Shown here: one piece after another, positions 9,072-18,667 of the stretch
How positions within the stretch are numbered: position 1 is the stretch's first letter
Layout of the letters: every line of letters starts with the position of its first letter
Assembly: GCF_017640745.1 (NCBI RefSeq)
Contig: NZ_JAEPQA010000014.1
Coordinates: forward strand, 58,763 to 122,762
Direction: 5' to 3'
DNA length: 64,000 nt
DNA from: Nisaea sp.
GTDB lineage: Bacteria; Pseudomonadota; Alphaproteobacteria; Thalassobaculales; Thalassobaculaceae
Translations under genes and position numbers: made by a program
Notes under the pieces: generated by a model
Database searches by the model: none
What the model was told of the DNA's origin: nothing
Seen by the model: the letters and a program-made list of their open reading frames with translations, nothing else

Positions 9072-9137
9072 ATGACGGCCATTCGCGAGCGTGGCGCCAA
9101 CTGGCAGGTTCAGGTCCGCGCTGACACGACAACGTGA
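9072..9137 (+). pseudogene. Integrase N-terminal remnant (probable)
   Basis: A 21-codon frame reads MTAIRERGANWQVQVRA and then stops. The pattern (basic residues, G-x-x-W-Q-V-Q-V-R) matches the opening beta-strand of tyrosine integrases of genomic islands (compare IRKRGNSWQAQVR). Nothing resembling a core-binding or catalytic domain follows in any frame up to the TIR gene, so the rest is gone or scrambled. Its position just behind a tRNA 3' end supports the reading, but the match is short. Confidence 0.4.
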
Positions 9138-9313
9138 CGCTTCATGCGTCGGAAGGCCGTATTGTGCGAGGGTATCGCAGAGCAACACGTCAAAGACGGA
9201 GTGGCCTGTGCTCGCAAACAGTCTTGAGCATGAGATTTGCGGTCTCACTCTCAATGACGGAAATGTAGTGCCGGCATCTGGATTCGAAGAGTGCGACTAC
9301 GCAGCATTCGTGT

Positions 9314-10705
9314 TCAGTTGATTCTGGGCTGTTCGACAACCAGGTCGTCGAATCGAGATTTTACTCCCTCCCTCCGGTACCCCAGAAGTTGTCTGTAGTT
9401 ATCCGCTTGTTGTTCGGATGCCATGTGCATGAAACGAAGATTTATATTCGACATTGATTTCACGGTGGAATCCAATGTGTCAAAATCATCTTCCTCGAAG
9501 GCGGTGTGAAAATCGCCGATAATGTTTTTCCATTCGTCAAACAAAAACTCTACTTCATCTAACCTGGTCAGATTGGATTGGAACATTTGTTTGATGACGT
9601 CCGGATTTGTCCAGCCTTTATCTTGCGCTTGAGCGGTTAGCTCATTCAGGACGTCGCGAAACTCAGAATAGTAGTTTTTCTTTTTCTCCATAACATGAGC
9701 CGGTCCTCTGTTCGGTTGCAGGCGAGCCTGATGTGCCAGCCCGAGCGCCCTCATTTTGAAAGCAAAACCAAAATTTATTATATTCAGTAACGGGTCGTCT
9801 ATTTCATGCCGGACGGGTTTTTCGCCGTGATGAGGGACAAGCAGTACGTTGTATTTTCTTGTTCCATCAAAAAACATTTCGGACCGGAATAGAACAAGAT
9901 TTACATCACTGCCATTCTCGGTATTTATTTTTTCGCGAACTTCGAGGAACGAATTTGATCTAACATTTTCAATAATAGCCTGTTCTATCATGTTGATGAC
10001 ATCCTCGTTTCCACGTTTTCCAAAGTAAGACCGAAAGTCTTCCCAAGGGAGAGTGATGTCGTCATTCAACCCGAAGTGATGAAAGCCGTGCCCTTCAGAC
10101 TTTACCCAGCTATGGCCCGAGAGAACTTCTTTTTCACGAATTTGTTGTAGATCTTTGACCCAAATTTTCCAGGCAGACAAAAGATATTTTGGCCGACTTA
10201 GCGTGCCTTTCAGGTTGTTCAGTTTCTCCACGATTGCGTTGGCTCTGTTCGCAAGGCCAACTGGCTGTAGAGCTTGGAAATCTCCATTTCCACCAGCCTG
10301 AACGCCAAAGAGCATGCTGAGGAAGTTTTTGACGTCTTTCAGGTTGGTGCCGTTTAAGGCGTGGATACTCTCACTTCGCAGCGCTTCGGGGATTGTCTGT
10401 TCTTCATGAACATAGATGACAAATAGACCCGATTTCGTCGCGTCCTTGTGACCGTTGAGATGCCTCTTCATCTGGAACATCCCGACTTCTTTCATGCACC
10501 AATTCCAGTCTTCCGTCGGGTCGGTGTAGAACAGGATCATGCAATCACAGTCAGCAATTTTTTGTACGATTTTTTCATTGAACCGATCGCCGACATCGAA
10601 GTCTTTTGACCATTCGAAATTGATGTCGTTGTTTCGTCTGAATGACTCAACAACACTTTCAAGGATAGGTGCGTCTTTCGCTTTATGACTTATGAAAATT
10701 TGCAT
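9314..10705 (-). CDS. TIR-domain protein (candidate NADase defence effector)
   Basis: The protein of about 463 aa starts at ATG 10705 with a GGAGG site 9 nt upstream; the longer open frame to 10822 lacks one. Residues 1-150 form a TIR fold: opening strand MQIFISHKAKD, strand DCMILFYTD (about 54-62), and NWCMKE at 68-73. The Glu of W-C-x-x-E (E73) corresponds to the catalytic glutamate of NAD-cleaving TIR domains. The C-terminal two-thirds is helical/mixed and not recognised, probably the sensing or oligomerising part. The gene is divergent from a SLATT membrane protein across a 185-bp gap. AT content is higher than in core genes, suggesting transfer. Confidence 0.8.
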   Translation of the reverse strand: MQIFISHKAKDAPILESVVESFRRNNDINFEWSKDFDVGDRFNEKIVQKIADCDCMILFYTDPTEDWNWCMKEVGMFQMKRHLNGHKDATKSGLFVIYVHEEQTIPEALRSESIHALNGTNLKDVKNFLSMLFGVQAGGNGDFQALQPVGLANRANAIVEKLNNLKGTLSRPKYLLSAWKIWVKDLQQIREKEVLSGHSWVKSEGHGFHHFGLNDDITLPWEDFRSYFGKRGNEDVINMIEQAIIENVRSNSFLEVREKINTENGSDVNLVLFRSEMFFDGTRKYNVLLVPHHGEKPVRHEIDDPLLNIINFGFAFKMRALGLAHQARLQPNRGPAHVMEKKKNYYSEFRDVLNELTAQAQDKGWTNPDVIKQMFQSNLTRLDEVEFLFDEWKNIIGDFHTAFEEDDFDTLDSTVKSMSNINLRFMHMASEQQADNYRQLLGYRREGVKSRFDDLVVEQPRIN

Positions 10706-10890
10706 TTTTTTTCGCCTCCGGAGTCTCTCCCTAATCGACAAATTAGGAAAAACTGATTTAATACACAACCTTTCATAATCCCGATATTCGCTTGATCCCG
10801 CTATTCGATTAAATAGAAGCATCTGGCGCGGAGTAATGCACGGGAAAATAGTTGAGGCTATGAGTGTGGGGTGGCGGAAGGGGGCTGCGT

Positions 10891-11361
10891 GTGACTGAAC
10901 CGATCAATAACGAGAGCGAGCCGGATTCCGGATATTGGCGGCTCGAAGACCAGATCAGGTGGTATGACGAAAAAAGTGCACATTCTCAGCGCGTCTATAA
11001 GGCCTTGCGGTCGATTCAGCTTGTCGTTTCGGCGATGGTGCCAGTCACGGCATTTCTCGTCGCGGACGGGGCTGCGATCGCAGGTTGCCTTGGGGCATTG
11101 CTCTTGGTCATCGAGGGTTTTCGCGAGCTTGGTGCTTATCACCGGAATTGGCTGAAATATAGGGCGACCTGCGAGAGCTTGCGGCACGAGAAATATTTAT
11201 TTCTCGCTTCAGCAGGACCGTATGGAGAGATCGATCCGAGCGAAACGAAGCGTCATTTGGCTGCACGCGTGGAAGCCCTTGTTTCAGAGGAACATTCGCA
11301 GTGGGCGGCTCATATCCAGGAGAGTTTCGCTTCACAGGCAAAAGAAAGATCCAAGGGGTAA
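10891..11361 (+). CDS. DUF4231/SLATT two-TM membrane protein (candidate effector)
   Basis: This 156-residue protein starts at GTG 10891, with a purine-rich GGAAGGGGG site 7 nt upstream. It has the typical DUF4231 layout: an RLEDQIRWYDEKSAHSQRVYK opening helix (about 14-34), two hydrophobic helices (about 39-80) separated by a short turn, then YRATCESLRHEKYLFLA and a C-terminal helix with EEHSQWAAH. SLATT proteins are described as membrane pore-like effectors paired with nucleotide-signal or NAD-linked sensors in conflict systems. The divergent TIR gene makes a two-component defence unit plausible; that pairing is inference. Confidence 0.85.
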   Translation: MTEPINNESEPDSGYWRLEDQIRWYDEKSAHSQRVYKALRSIQLVVSAMVPVTAFLVADGAAIAGCLGALLLVIEGFRELGAYHRNWLKYRATCESLRHEKYLFLASAGPYGEIDPSETKRHLAARVEALVSEEHSQWAAHIQESFASQAKERSKG

Positions 11362-11554
11362 GCGGCCGGGCGCCCCCCGTCGCGCCGGAGGCCACGACCC
11401 TGAGCGGTCAACAGAGTGCACCGCCAGTGCGACCAGCACATGGAAATGTAGCCTCTGCCCTATTGTGCGAACGCCCGCTAATTGTGTGAACGCCAACAAG
11501 AAAATCTGCTAGATGGATATTCTGGGCAAAGACTCACGGTGCGATCGATCGACG

Positions 11555-13594
11555 ATGAAATTCAAACACAAGATCATGGGTGCGTTGCTGGCAGCGGGTA
11601 TCCTGCCCATGGCCGTGAGCTCCGCGTTCAATATCACCCGTATGCAAGACATGGCCGAAGAAGCGGCCCGTGCGGAAATTGCCTCTGTCATCGACCTGAA
11701 AGAAGAGATGGTCGAGACCTATTTCGGAACGCTTCTCAGCATTGCCCGCACGCTTGCGATCAATCCGGTCGTGATGGATGCGACGCAGGCTTTCGCAGCC
11801 GCCGTCGACGAACTGGATGCCTCCGAAGATGTTGCCGCGAACCTCAGACGGCTGCGGGAGCGCTATCTCTACCAGCAGCAGAACACAGCAGGTGCGACAG
11901 AGGCCGATCTCAGTCGATGGATGAAGATCGACGCGGTGTCGGAGAAGCTTCAACACCTCTACATTTCGGACAATCCCGAAAAGATCGGGGAGAAACATCT
12001 CTTGATGTCGGCGGACGATACGAGTCGATATTCAAATCTCCACGCGCTCTATCACCCGTATTTTAAGGCCTACCTGGAAGAATTCGCGTTCTACGACATC
12101 TTTCTCTTCGAACCGAAAAACGGCCGTATCGTCTATTCGGTGTTCAAGGAACTCGATTACGGCACGTCCTTCGTCGACGGTCCGTACAGCGGCTCGGCTT
12201 TTGGACGCGCTGTCCAACAGATCATTCGCGACAAGTCGGATGATCTGGTCTTTGTGGATTTCGAACCCTACGAGCCGTCCTACAATCAGGACGCTTCCTT
12301 CCTGCTTGCGCCCCTCAAGGACGGGGAAAAGTTGACCGGTATCATTGCCTTCCAGATGCCGGTCGATCGCATCAACGCCATCGTGAACAAGGAAATCGCC
12401 GGCTTCGAGACCGCCGAAACCTTCCTTATCGGATCACAGGGGCAACTCCGTTCCGTCCCCGAAAACGCCGGCGATCTGGCCATTGGCTCGTCTTTGTCCA
12501 GCGACGTTATCACGACGGCGCTGGGCGGCACGGAGGGACTTGTCGCTGCGGAAGATCACAAAGGCATCCCGGTGATCGCCGGGTTCGGGCAGGTGAGCCT
12601 TCCCGGACTTGACTGGAAAATCATTCTCTCCGTCGCGGCCGAAGAGGCGATGGCGGAGGCCAACGCCTCGGTCCGCAACGCGCTGATCACGCTTGGCGGG
12701 TTCAGCCTGCTGATCCTGGTTTGCGGTTATGGATTGGGCGTCATCCTTCTGCGCCCGGTTCAGGCTCTGGGCAGGGATTTTCGCGAAATCGTCATCGGTG
12801 CGACGAATGCCCTGCACGAAGCCTCAAGACGATCGAAGGTTGCGGCGGAATCGATGGTGACGACGGCGGAAGAAACGAGCCGCCAGGGCTCTGTCGTCAA
12901 AGAGAATTCGGTTGCGGCGGCCGAGAACGTGTCCGACGTCGCGGCCGCGATCGGTCAGATGGCGTCCTCTATCCAGGAGATCGTGGAGGGCGTGACCAAG
13001 ACCTCCAGTCTCACCGACGATGCGTCCGAGAAGGCCTCTGTGGCGACGTCTTCGCTCCAGGAACTGGAAATCGCGACGCAACGCATCACCGGTGTGGTGG
13101 GCTTGATCAAGGACATTGCCAACAAGACGAACCTGCTTGCCTTGAACGCTTCCATTGAGGCGGCGCGGGCGGGAGATGCCGGGCGCGGTTTTGCCGTCGT
13201 CGCGGAAGAAGTCAGAAAACTCGCCGCTCAGACCACCAGTTCCACCGAGGAAATAGGCACGGAAGTCCATAACGTCACAAAAGCGGTGCGGGACAACGTT
13301 GTCGCCATTCGCGGGATCACAGAGGCCATTGCGCTTGTCCATGACCAGGCAATGACCATGTCCTCCGCTGCCGAAGAGCAGGGCGCGGTGACGTCGGAGA
13401 TCACCGGCAGCATGTCGGATACAGCTCAGCGCGTTTCCGCCGTCGATCAAAACATCGGGGGCGTTGAATCGGCGTCGGCCGATGCGGCCGTCGCGGCAAG
13501 AGACGTGATGCAGCAGATGCGAAGCGTCGATGAGGCCGAACGGAAAGTTACTGAAGCGATCGACGCTTTCCTCAAGAGAATCAAAGAGATATAG
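11555..13594 (+). CDS. Methyl-accepting chemotaxis protein
   Basis: This is an inner-membrane chemoreceptor of about 679 aa. The start at ATG 11555 places the first TM ([15 protein letters not shown]...) at the N-terminus; ATG 11513 is an in-frame alternative adding 14 residues. A large periplasmic sensor domain (about 30-365) is followed by a second TM (about 382-400), and a signalling domain contains the conserved hairpin tip [19 protein letters not shown] and [17 protein letters not shown] domain is weak. The sensor domain shares several phrases with the second chemoreceptor at 29602-31752 (SDNP..., YS.LH..YHP, VFKELDY), so the two are paralogues. No che genes are in the window. Confidence 0.95.
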   Translation: MKFKHKIMGALLAAGILPMAVSSAFNITRMQDMAEEAARAEIASVIDLKEEMVETYFGTLLSIARTLAINPVVMDATQAFAAAVDELDASEDVAANLRRLRERYLYQQQNTAGATEADLSRWMKIDAVSEKLQHLYISDNPEKIGEKHLLMSADDTSRYSNLHALYHPYFKAYLEEFAFYDIFLFEPKNGRIVYSVFKELDYGTSFVDGPYSGSAFGRAVQQIIRDKSDDLVFVDFEPYEPSYNQDASFLLAPLKDGEKLTGIIAFQMPVDRINAIVNKEIAGFETAETFLIGSQGQLRSVPENAGDLAIGSSLSSDVITTALGGTEGLVAAEDHKGIPVIAGFGQVSLPGLDWKIILSVAAEEAMAEANASVRNALITLGGFSLLILVCGYGLGVILLRPVQALGRDFREIVIGATNALHEASRRSKVAAESMVTTAEETSRQGSVVKENSVAAAENVSDVAAAIGQMASSIQEIVEGVTKTSSLTDDASEKASVATSSLQELEIATQRITGVVGLIKDIANKTNLLALNASIEAARAGDAGRGFAVVAEEVRKLAAQTTSSTEEIGTEVHNVTKAVRDNVVAIRGITEAIALVHDQAMTMSSAAEEQGAVTSEITGSMSDTAQRVSAVDQNIGGVESASADAAVAARDVMQQMRSVDEAERKVTEAIDAFLKRIKEI

Positions 13595-13888
13595 GTCCTT
13601 CGGGGATTCTCCGAAACGACATCGTTGGTCCGGCCCTTTGGCGGTCCGGCTTTCGGTATGTCCCGCTCTTCCCATCGGGCGGTTTCCCTCGCGCATCCAT
13701 CGCAAGGGGAAGGTGCTAAAGCCTCTCATGAAGGGGCCTGTTGGGCCGGGGCATGCTTTCGAGACGATTTTTACCAATTTCCATTCTGCCCATCTTGCCT
13801 CCGTGCTACGGGCACCTATCTCTCGGAGCGAAAAAAAAGAACCCGTGTTCCGACGGGCCGAGGTTTCAACATTTCATGAAGGACGCAG

Positions 13889-14869
13889 ATGAAACGTTCC
13901 ACTCTTATGGGCGCGGTGGTCGCTCTCGCGCTAACGTCTTGGGGAGCACACGCTCAGGATCGCAGCAATTGGCCCTCCAGCTTCACGGTTGCCACGGCCT
14001 CTCAGGGCGGCACCTATTTCGCCTACGGCTCCGGCTGGGCCAACCTGGTCGCTGATCAACTCGGTATCTCCGGCGGTGCGGAAGTCACCGGAGGCCCGAT
14101 GCAGAATATGGCCCTTGTCCATACCGGCGACGCCGCCTTCGGAATGACCACCATGGGGCCGGCGCGGGAATCGATGGAAGGAAGCAACGCGATCGCACCG
14201 GGTCTCAAGATGACCAATGCCTGCGCGATGTTCCCGATGTATCAGACGCCGTTTTCGATCACGACGCTGAAATCCTCCGGGATCACCTCTCTCTCCGAGA
14301 TTCCGGCAGGAGCAAAGATCGGTTTCGGCCCCGCGGGCTCCACGTCCGATACCTATTTCCCGCGCATGCTTGAAACCCTCGGAATCCAGTTCGAGCGGCG
14401 GAATGGCGGCTGGTCCGATCTTGGCGGCCAGCTTCAGGACAACCTGCTCGACGTGATCGCCTTCGCGGCCGGTGTTCCGGTTCCGGCGGTCAGCCAGCTC
14501 GAGGTGCAGACCGAGATCAACATCATCGAGTTCACCGAAGCCGAGCAGAAGAAGATCCTGGAAACCTTCCCGGTCTCCGCGTTCCAGATCAACGAAGGTA
14601 CCTATACGACGCTGACCAAGCCGGCGCGTTCGGTGTCCATGTGGAACTTCGCGATCGCGAATTGCGACCTTCCGGAATCCTTCGTCTACGAGGCGACCAA
14701 GGTGGTGATGTCGGACAATGCCCGGATGGTCGCCATCCACAAGGCAGCCCGCTCCACCCTGCCGGAGAACTGGGACAAGAATACCTTCATGCCCTGGCAT
14801 CCGGGTGCCGCGCGTTGGTTCAACGAGAACGGCGCCAGCATTCCGGCGTCGCTGATCCACGGCGGCTAA
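13889..14869 (+). CDS. TAXI-family TRAP transporter solute-binding protein
   Basis: This 326-residue periplasmic protein has a signal peptide at 1-22 (cut after AHA). The mature chain begins with the TAXI signature FTVATASQGGTYFAYGSGWAN. It captures an organic-acid-type ligand and delivers it to the fused permease encoded next downstream. The ligand cannot be predicted. The ribosome site is GAAGGA, 9 nt before the ATG. A strong hairpin between this gene and the permease probably keeps the binding protein in excess. Confidence 0.93.
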   Translation: MKRSTLMGAVVALALTSWGAHAQDRSNWPSSFTVATASQGGTYFAYGSGWANLVADQLGISGGAEVTGGPMQNMALVHTGDAAFGMTTMGPARESMEGSNAIAPGLKMTNACAMFPMYQTPFSITTLKSSGITSLSEIPAGAKIGFGPAGSTSDTYFPRMLETLGIQFERRNGGWSDLGGQLQDNLLDVIAFAAGVPVPAVSQLEVQTEINIIEFTEAEQKKILETFPVSAFQINEGTYTTLTKPARSVSMWNFAIANCDLPESFVYEATKVVMSDNARMVAIHKAARSTLPENWDKNTFMPWHPGAARWFNENGASIPASLIHGG

Positions 14870-14903
14870 GCAATAAACATCGGCCGCTCCACGAGCGGTC
14901 TTC

Positions 14904-14933
14904 ACGGACCGCGCCCGCAGGGGCGCGGTCCGT
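14904..14933 (+). terminator. Attenuator hairpin between binding protein and permease
   Basis: A 13-bp perfect GC stem (ACGGACCGCGCCC / GGGCGCGGTCCGT) with loop GCAG sits in the 112-bp gap and has no T-tract. The mirror TRAP operon has a hairpin at the same place, which argues for a function in setting binding-protein to permease ratio. Confidence 0.6.
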
Positions 14934-14981
14934 TCGTGCTGGCGGGGCCGGCACGGCTTGTCCTTGTGGGGGAAACGAGAG

Positions 14982-17240
14982 ATGACTGACGAGAAGGCGA
15001 GCGCTTCCGCAGATCGCGCGTCCGACGAGCCGCTGATCGCCGAAGGCGTAGACGAGGAACCGGTCGAGAAGAACCGCCGGCTGTTCGATGGGCGCAGCGG
15101 TGTCTTCATTGCAGGTCTGGCAGCCCTCTATGCCGCCTTCCATGTGCTTGCGCTCAACGGGGTCTCGCTGTCCGCCATGACCGGTGGCGTGGTGAATTTG
15201 GCCTTCCTGCCGGATTTCCCGATGGAGACCTGGAACTTCCGGATCGTGCATGTGGCAGGCGCCCTCGCGCTCGGTTTCCTCATGTTCTCCGCCGCTCCCT
15301 TCCCGGAAAAAGATGGCGAAGAAACCCGCTTGCTCGGCTGGGTGTCGCTGATCCTCCTGGCGCCCGCCCTGCTGTCGCTTGGCATGGCACTGTCCTTTGC
15401 CGTCGAGATCGCCAACGGCAAGTTGTGGAACGGCATCGATCGCGAGATCAAGTTCAACGAAACCTGGCTGTTCGGCGCGCCATTGCTGGCCGCGACGGCA
15501 GGCGGCATCGTCCTCTCCTGGTTCCATCGTCGGCGGCGCAACGGCTTTTCCGAGCCTGACGCAGTGCTCGCGGTCTGCGGAATCGCCGTCGCCGCATATC
15601 TCATCGTGATCTACGGAACGCTGATGCGGAACTCGACCGGCACCCCGTTTGCGCCGATCGGCATTTCCCTGGCGGCCGTTGCGGGCAGTCTCTTGATTCT
15701 CGAGCTGACGCGGCGCGTTGCCGGCATGGCGCTGGTGGTGATTGCGGTCGTTTTCCTCATCTATGTGTTCGCCGGCGCGCATCTGCCGGGCTTTTTGCAG
15801 TCGCCCCCGATCGACTGGACCCGATTCTTCAGCCAGGTCTATACCGATGCCGGGATCCTCGGCCCGACCACGGCCGTATCCTCGACCTACATCATCCTGT
15901 TCATTGTCTTCGCCGCGTTCCTGCAGGCCTCCAAGGTCGGGGACTATTTCGTCAACTTCGCCTTCGCCGTCGCCGGACGCGCGCGCGGAGGGCCGGCGAA
16001 GGTTGCGATCTTCGCGTCCGGCCTGATGGGCATGATCAACGGCACGTCGGCGGGGAACGTCGTCGCCACCGGCTCCCTGACCATCCCGCTGATGAAGAAG
16101 GTCGGCTATCACCGCAAGACGGCCGGTGCCATCGAGGCGGCAGCGTCCACCGGCGGTCAGATCATGCCGCCCATCATGGGCGCCGGCGCCTTCATCATGG
16201 CTGAAATTACAGGCATTCCCTACGCGGACATCGCTCTTGCGGCGGTGATCCCGGCAATCCTCTACTTCGCGTCGATCTATTTCATGGTGGATTTCGAGGC
16301 GGCCAAGCTCGGGATGCGGGGGATGCGCGAGGATGAATTGCCGCGCTTCGCGACGATGGTGCGGCGCGTCTATCTCTTCATCCCTATCGTCATCCTGATC
16401 GTGGCGCTCTTCATGGGCTATTCGGTCATTCGTGCAGGAACGCTCGCCATCGTCTCCGCCGCCGTGGTGAGTTGGCTGACCCCCTCCCGGATGGGCCCCC
16501 GGGAGATCGCCAAGGCGTTCGAGCTGGCCGGCGTCATGTCGATCCAGATCATCGTGGTTTGCGCCTGTGCTGGGATCATCGTCGGCGTCATCTCCCTGAC
16601 CGGTGTGGGCGCGCGCTTCTCCAACCTTCTGCTCGATCTGGCGGCGACCTCACAGCTGCTCGCGCTCGTCTTTGCCATGGCCATCGCGATCCTGCTCGGC
16701 ATGGGGATGCCGACGACGGCCGCCTATGCCGTCGCCGCGTCGGTGGTGGCGCCGGGCCTGGTCGAGCTCGGGATCGATCAGCTGACGGCGCATTTCTTCG
16801 TCTTCTATTTCGCCGTCGTCTCCGCCATCACGCCGCCGGTGGCTCTGGCATCCTATGCCGCGGCCGGAATATCGGGGGCCAACGCGATGGAGACCTCTGT
16901 CGCGTCCTTCAAGATCGGCATTGCCGCGTTCATCGTGCCCTTCATGTTCTTCTACAACGGAGCGCTGCTGATGGATGGCGGCACGGTGGAAATCGCCCGG
17001 GCGCTCGCCACCGCGGTCGCGGGCGTGTTCCTGCTCTCGGCCGGCGTTCAGGGATGGTTCCTCGGGGGGCGGCCCGTCTGGTTCCTCCGCGTCGCATTGA
17101 TGATTGCCGCCCTGTTCATGATCGAGGGCGGGCTGATCACGGATGCGGTCGGTGTATCCATCGCCGCGGCGACCTACCTGATCCAGCGGTTCGTCAAGCC
17201 GCGGCCGGGAACCCTGGTCGATGCGCATGGTCCGGACTGA
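14982..17240 (+). CDS. Fused TRAP transporter permease (TAXI type)
   Basis: The 752-residue integral membrane protein fuses the small (DctQ-like) and large (DctM-like) subunits, as is normal for TAXI-TRAP systems. The hallmark stretches are NGTSAGNVVATGSLTIPLMK, AAASTGGQIMPPIMGAGAF (about 385-403) and LLGMGMPTTAAY (about 572-583). A charged cytoplasmic N-terminus of about 35 residues precedes the first TM. ATG 14982 follows a GGGGGAAACGAGA ribosome site; an upstream TTG (14958) is less likely. It works with the binding protein at 13889-14869, driven by an ion gradient. Confidence 0.93.
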   Translation: MTDEKASASADRASDEPLIAEGVDEEPVEKNRRLFDGRSGVFIAGLAALYAAFHVLALNGVSLSAMTGGVVNLAFLPDFPMETWNFRIVHVAGALALGFLMFSAAPFPEKDGEETRLLGWVSLILLAPALLSLGMALSFAVEIANGKLWNGIDREIKFNETWLFGAPLLAATAGGIVLSWFHRRRRNGFSEPDAVLAVCGIAVAAYLIVIYGTLMRNSTGTPFAPIGISLAAVAGSLLILELTRRVAGMALVVIAVVFLIYVFAGAHLPGFLQSPPIDWTRFFSQVYTDAGILGPTTAVSSTYIILFIVFAAFLQASKVGDYFVNFAFAVAGRARGGPAKVAIFASGLMGMINGTSAGNVVATGSLTIPLMKKVGYHRKTAGAIEAAASTGGQIMPPIMGAGAFIMAEITGIPYADIALAAVIPAILYFASIYFMVDFEAAKLGMRGMREDELPRFATMVRRVYLFIPIVILIVALFMGYSVIRAGTLAIVSAAVVSWLTPSRMGPREIAKAFELAGVMSIQIIVVCACAGIIVGVISLTGVGARFSNLLLDLAATSQLLALVFAMAIAILLGMGMPTTAAYAVAASVVAPGLVELGIDQLTAHFFVFYFAVVSAITPPVALASYAAAGISGANAMETSVASFKIGIAAFIVPFMFFYNGALLMDGGTVEIARALATAVAGVFLLSAGVQGWFLGGRPVWFLRVALMIAALFMIEGGLITDAVGVSIAAATYLIQRFVKPRPGTLVDAHGPD

Positions 17241-17994
17241 CGGCAACCGCCCGTTCCTGCGCGGGCGGATAAGGGACCGTCTGTTTGCCGCCGCCGTCTG
17301 TTGTGCGCTGCTCGCCGTCCCCGCTCAGGCCGCGGAAATGCAGCGGATCGGTGCGTTCGAAATCGACCGGACCGAGGTCACGGTCGGTGCGTTCCGTGAA
17401 TTCGTCGAGGCGACAGGGATCGTGACGGCCGCAGAGCGGTCCGGGGGCGGCGAGGTCTACGAGGCGGGCTGGGTCCGGAAGCCCGGCTGGACGTGGCGCG
17501 CTCCCTACGGGCATCCCGCAGAGGATGACGAACCGGCGGTGCATGTCACCTACGACGAGGCGGCGGCCTACTGCGCCTGGCGTGGCAAGCGCTTGCCGAG
17601 GGATGAGGAATGGGTGGAAGCCGCCTACACGGAGCAGCGGCAGAACCCGCCGGAGCCGTTCAGGGCCGGGGTGACCTATCCCTATCCGACCGGAGAGAGC
17701 CCCGAGGGGGCAAATTGTCTCTCGGACTGTCGTTTTTCACCGGTTCTCGACAATTCGGCCGTCCTTGCGCGAGGATCCGGACATGCTCCGGCGGGGCGTT
17801 CGATCGAAGGGGTGAACGGTCTCTTCGACATGGGGGCGAATGTCTGGGAATGGACCGACGGCGACCTGGCGGGGGACAGGATCACCCGCGGCGGGTCCTG
17901 GTGGTACGGCGCGCGCCAGATGCACAAGGACCATGTCGCGAGCAAGCCGCCGTCGACCGCCGTCGTCTATATCGGTTTCCGATGTGCCCGATGA
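17221..17994 (+). CDS. Formylglycine-generating-enzyme-like (SUMF1-fold) secreted protein
   Basis: The 257-residue protein has a basic N-terminus and signal peptide (about residues 20-38, ending AQA). An FGE-sulfatase domain follows: GAFEIDRTEVTVGAFREFV, PAVHVTYDEAAAYCAWRGKRLPRDEEWV, GLFDMGANVWEWTDG and RGGSWW. The copper-binding cysteine pair that true formylglycine-generating enzymes carry just after RGGS(W/Y) is absent (RGGSWWYGARQMHKDH), so sulfatase maturation is unlikely; a structural or binding role fits better. It overlaps the permease end by 20 nt, so it belongs to that operon. ATG 17227 is an alternative start. Confidence 0.88.
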   Translation: MRMVRTDGNRPFLRGRIRDRLFAAAVCCALLAVPAQAAEMQRIGAFEIDRTEVTVGAFREFVEATGIVTAAERSGGGEVYEAGWVRKPGWTWRAPYGHPAEDDEPAVHVTYDEAAAYCAWRGKRLPRDEEWVEAAYTEQRQNPPEPFRAGVTYPYPTGESPEGANCLSDCRFSPVLDNSAVLARGSGHAPAGRSIEGVNGLFDMGANVWEWTDGDLAGDRITRGGSWWYGARQMHKDHVASKPPSTAVVYIGFRCAR

Positions 17995-18046
17995 GGGGAA
18001 GCTGGCCTGAAGGGACCGTTGTCCTGCGATACGATCCGGTTGCGAG

Positions 18047-18646
18047 CTACTTTCCGCACCCCTTGTAGCCGCGATTCAGACAGTCGCGGTAAAGCCGTTC
18101 CGCTTTCCGCAGGGCGTAGGTCGTCATTTTCCCGGCGACGAAGTCGCGGCCCTCAAAGGCCAGACTGCTGCCCTGTTCCGCCGCGAGGCTGTACCACATA
18201 TAGGCGAGAACCTCGTCCTGCGGTACGCCGCGGCCGCTGTAATACATGGAACCGAGCATGATCTGGGCGCCCTCGTTTCCCTGCTCGGCAGCCTTGAGAT
18301 ACCAGTGCGCCGCTTCTGCATAGTCCCGCGGTACGCCCTGGCTGAAGCGGTATATGCCGCCGAGATTGAACTGGGCCTGCTCGTGGCCCTGCTCGGCGGC
18401 CTTGCGATACCAGTTGATCGCTTCTGTATCGCTCTGCGGCACGCCCTTCCCGTTCTCATGCATGCGCCCGAGGCTGAACTGGGCATCCCTGTCGCCCTGT
18501 TCGGCGAGGGGCTGCCATTCCCGCAGCGCTGTCGGATAGTCCCCGCGGTCGTAAGCTTGGCGCCCTCTATCGAAATCCTGCGCGACGACCTGTGCCAAAA
18601 ATGCCAGCGCCAGAGCGATCGTCGAAACGGAAAAGAAAACACGCAT
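18047..18646 (-). CDS. Secreted Sel1-repeat protein
   Basis: The 199-residue protein has a signal peptide (residues 1-22, MRVFFSVSTIALAL...VVAQ). About four Sel1-like TPR repeats span residues 35-165, with the consensus A-x-W-Y-x-K-A-A-E-Q-G and L-G-x-x-Y-x-x-G-x-G-V-P. Such repeats scaffold protein-protein contacts in the periplasm. Two Cys lie near the C-terminus (YRDCLNRGYKGCGK), possibly a disulfide. It lies just downstream of the TRAP permease on the same strand and may be cotranscribed with it. Confidence 0.9.
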   Translation of the reverse strand: MRVFFSVSTIALALAFLAQVVAQDFDRGRQAYDRGDYPTALREWQPLAEQGDRDAQFSLGRMHENGKGVPQSDTEAINWYRKAAEQGHEQAQFNLGGIYRFSQGVPRDYAEAAHWYLKAAEQGNEGAQIMLGSMYYSGRGVPQDEVLAYMWYSLAAEQGSSLAFEGRDFVAGKMTTYALRKAERLYRDCLNRGYKGCGK

Positions 18647-18667
18647 GCCGGTGCTCCTCTTCGCAGG

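Noticed and set aside
17221..17994. True formylglycine-generating enzyme with a sulfatase partner
   Set aside because: The cysteine pair needed for the reaction is missing and no sulfatase gene is in the window.
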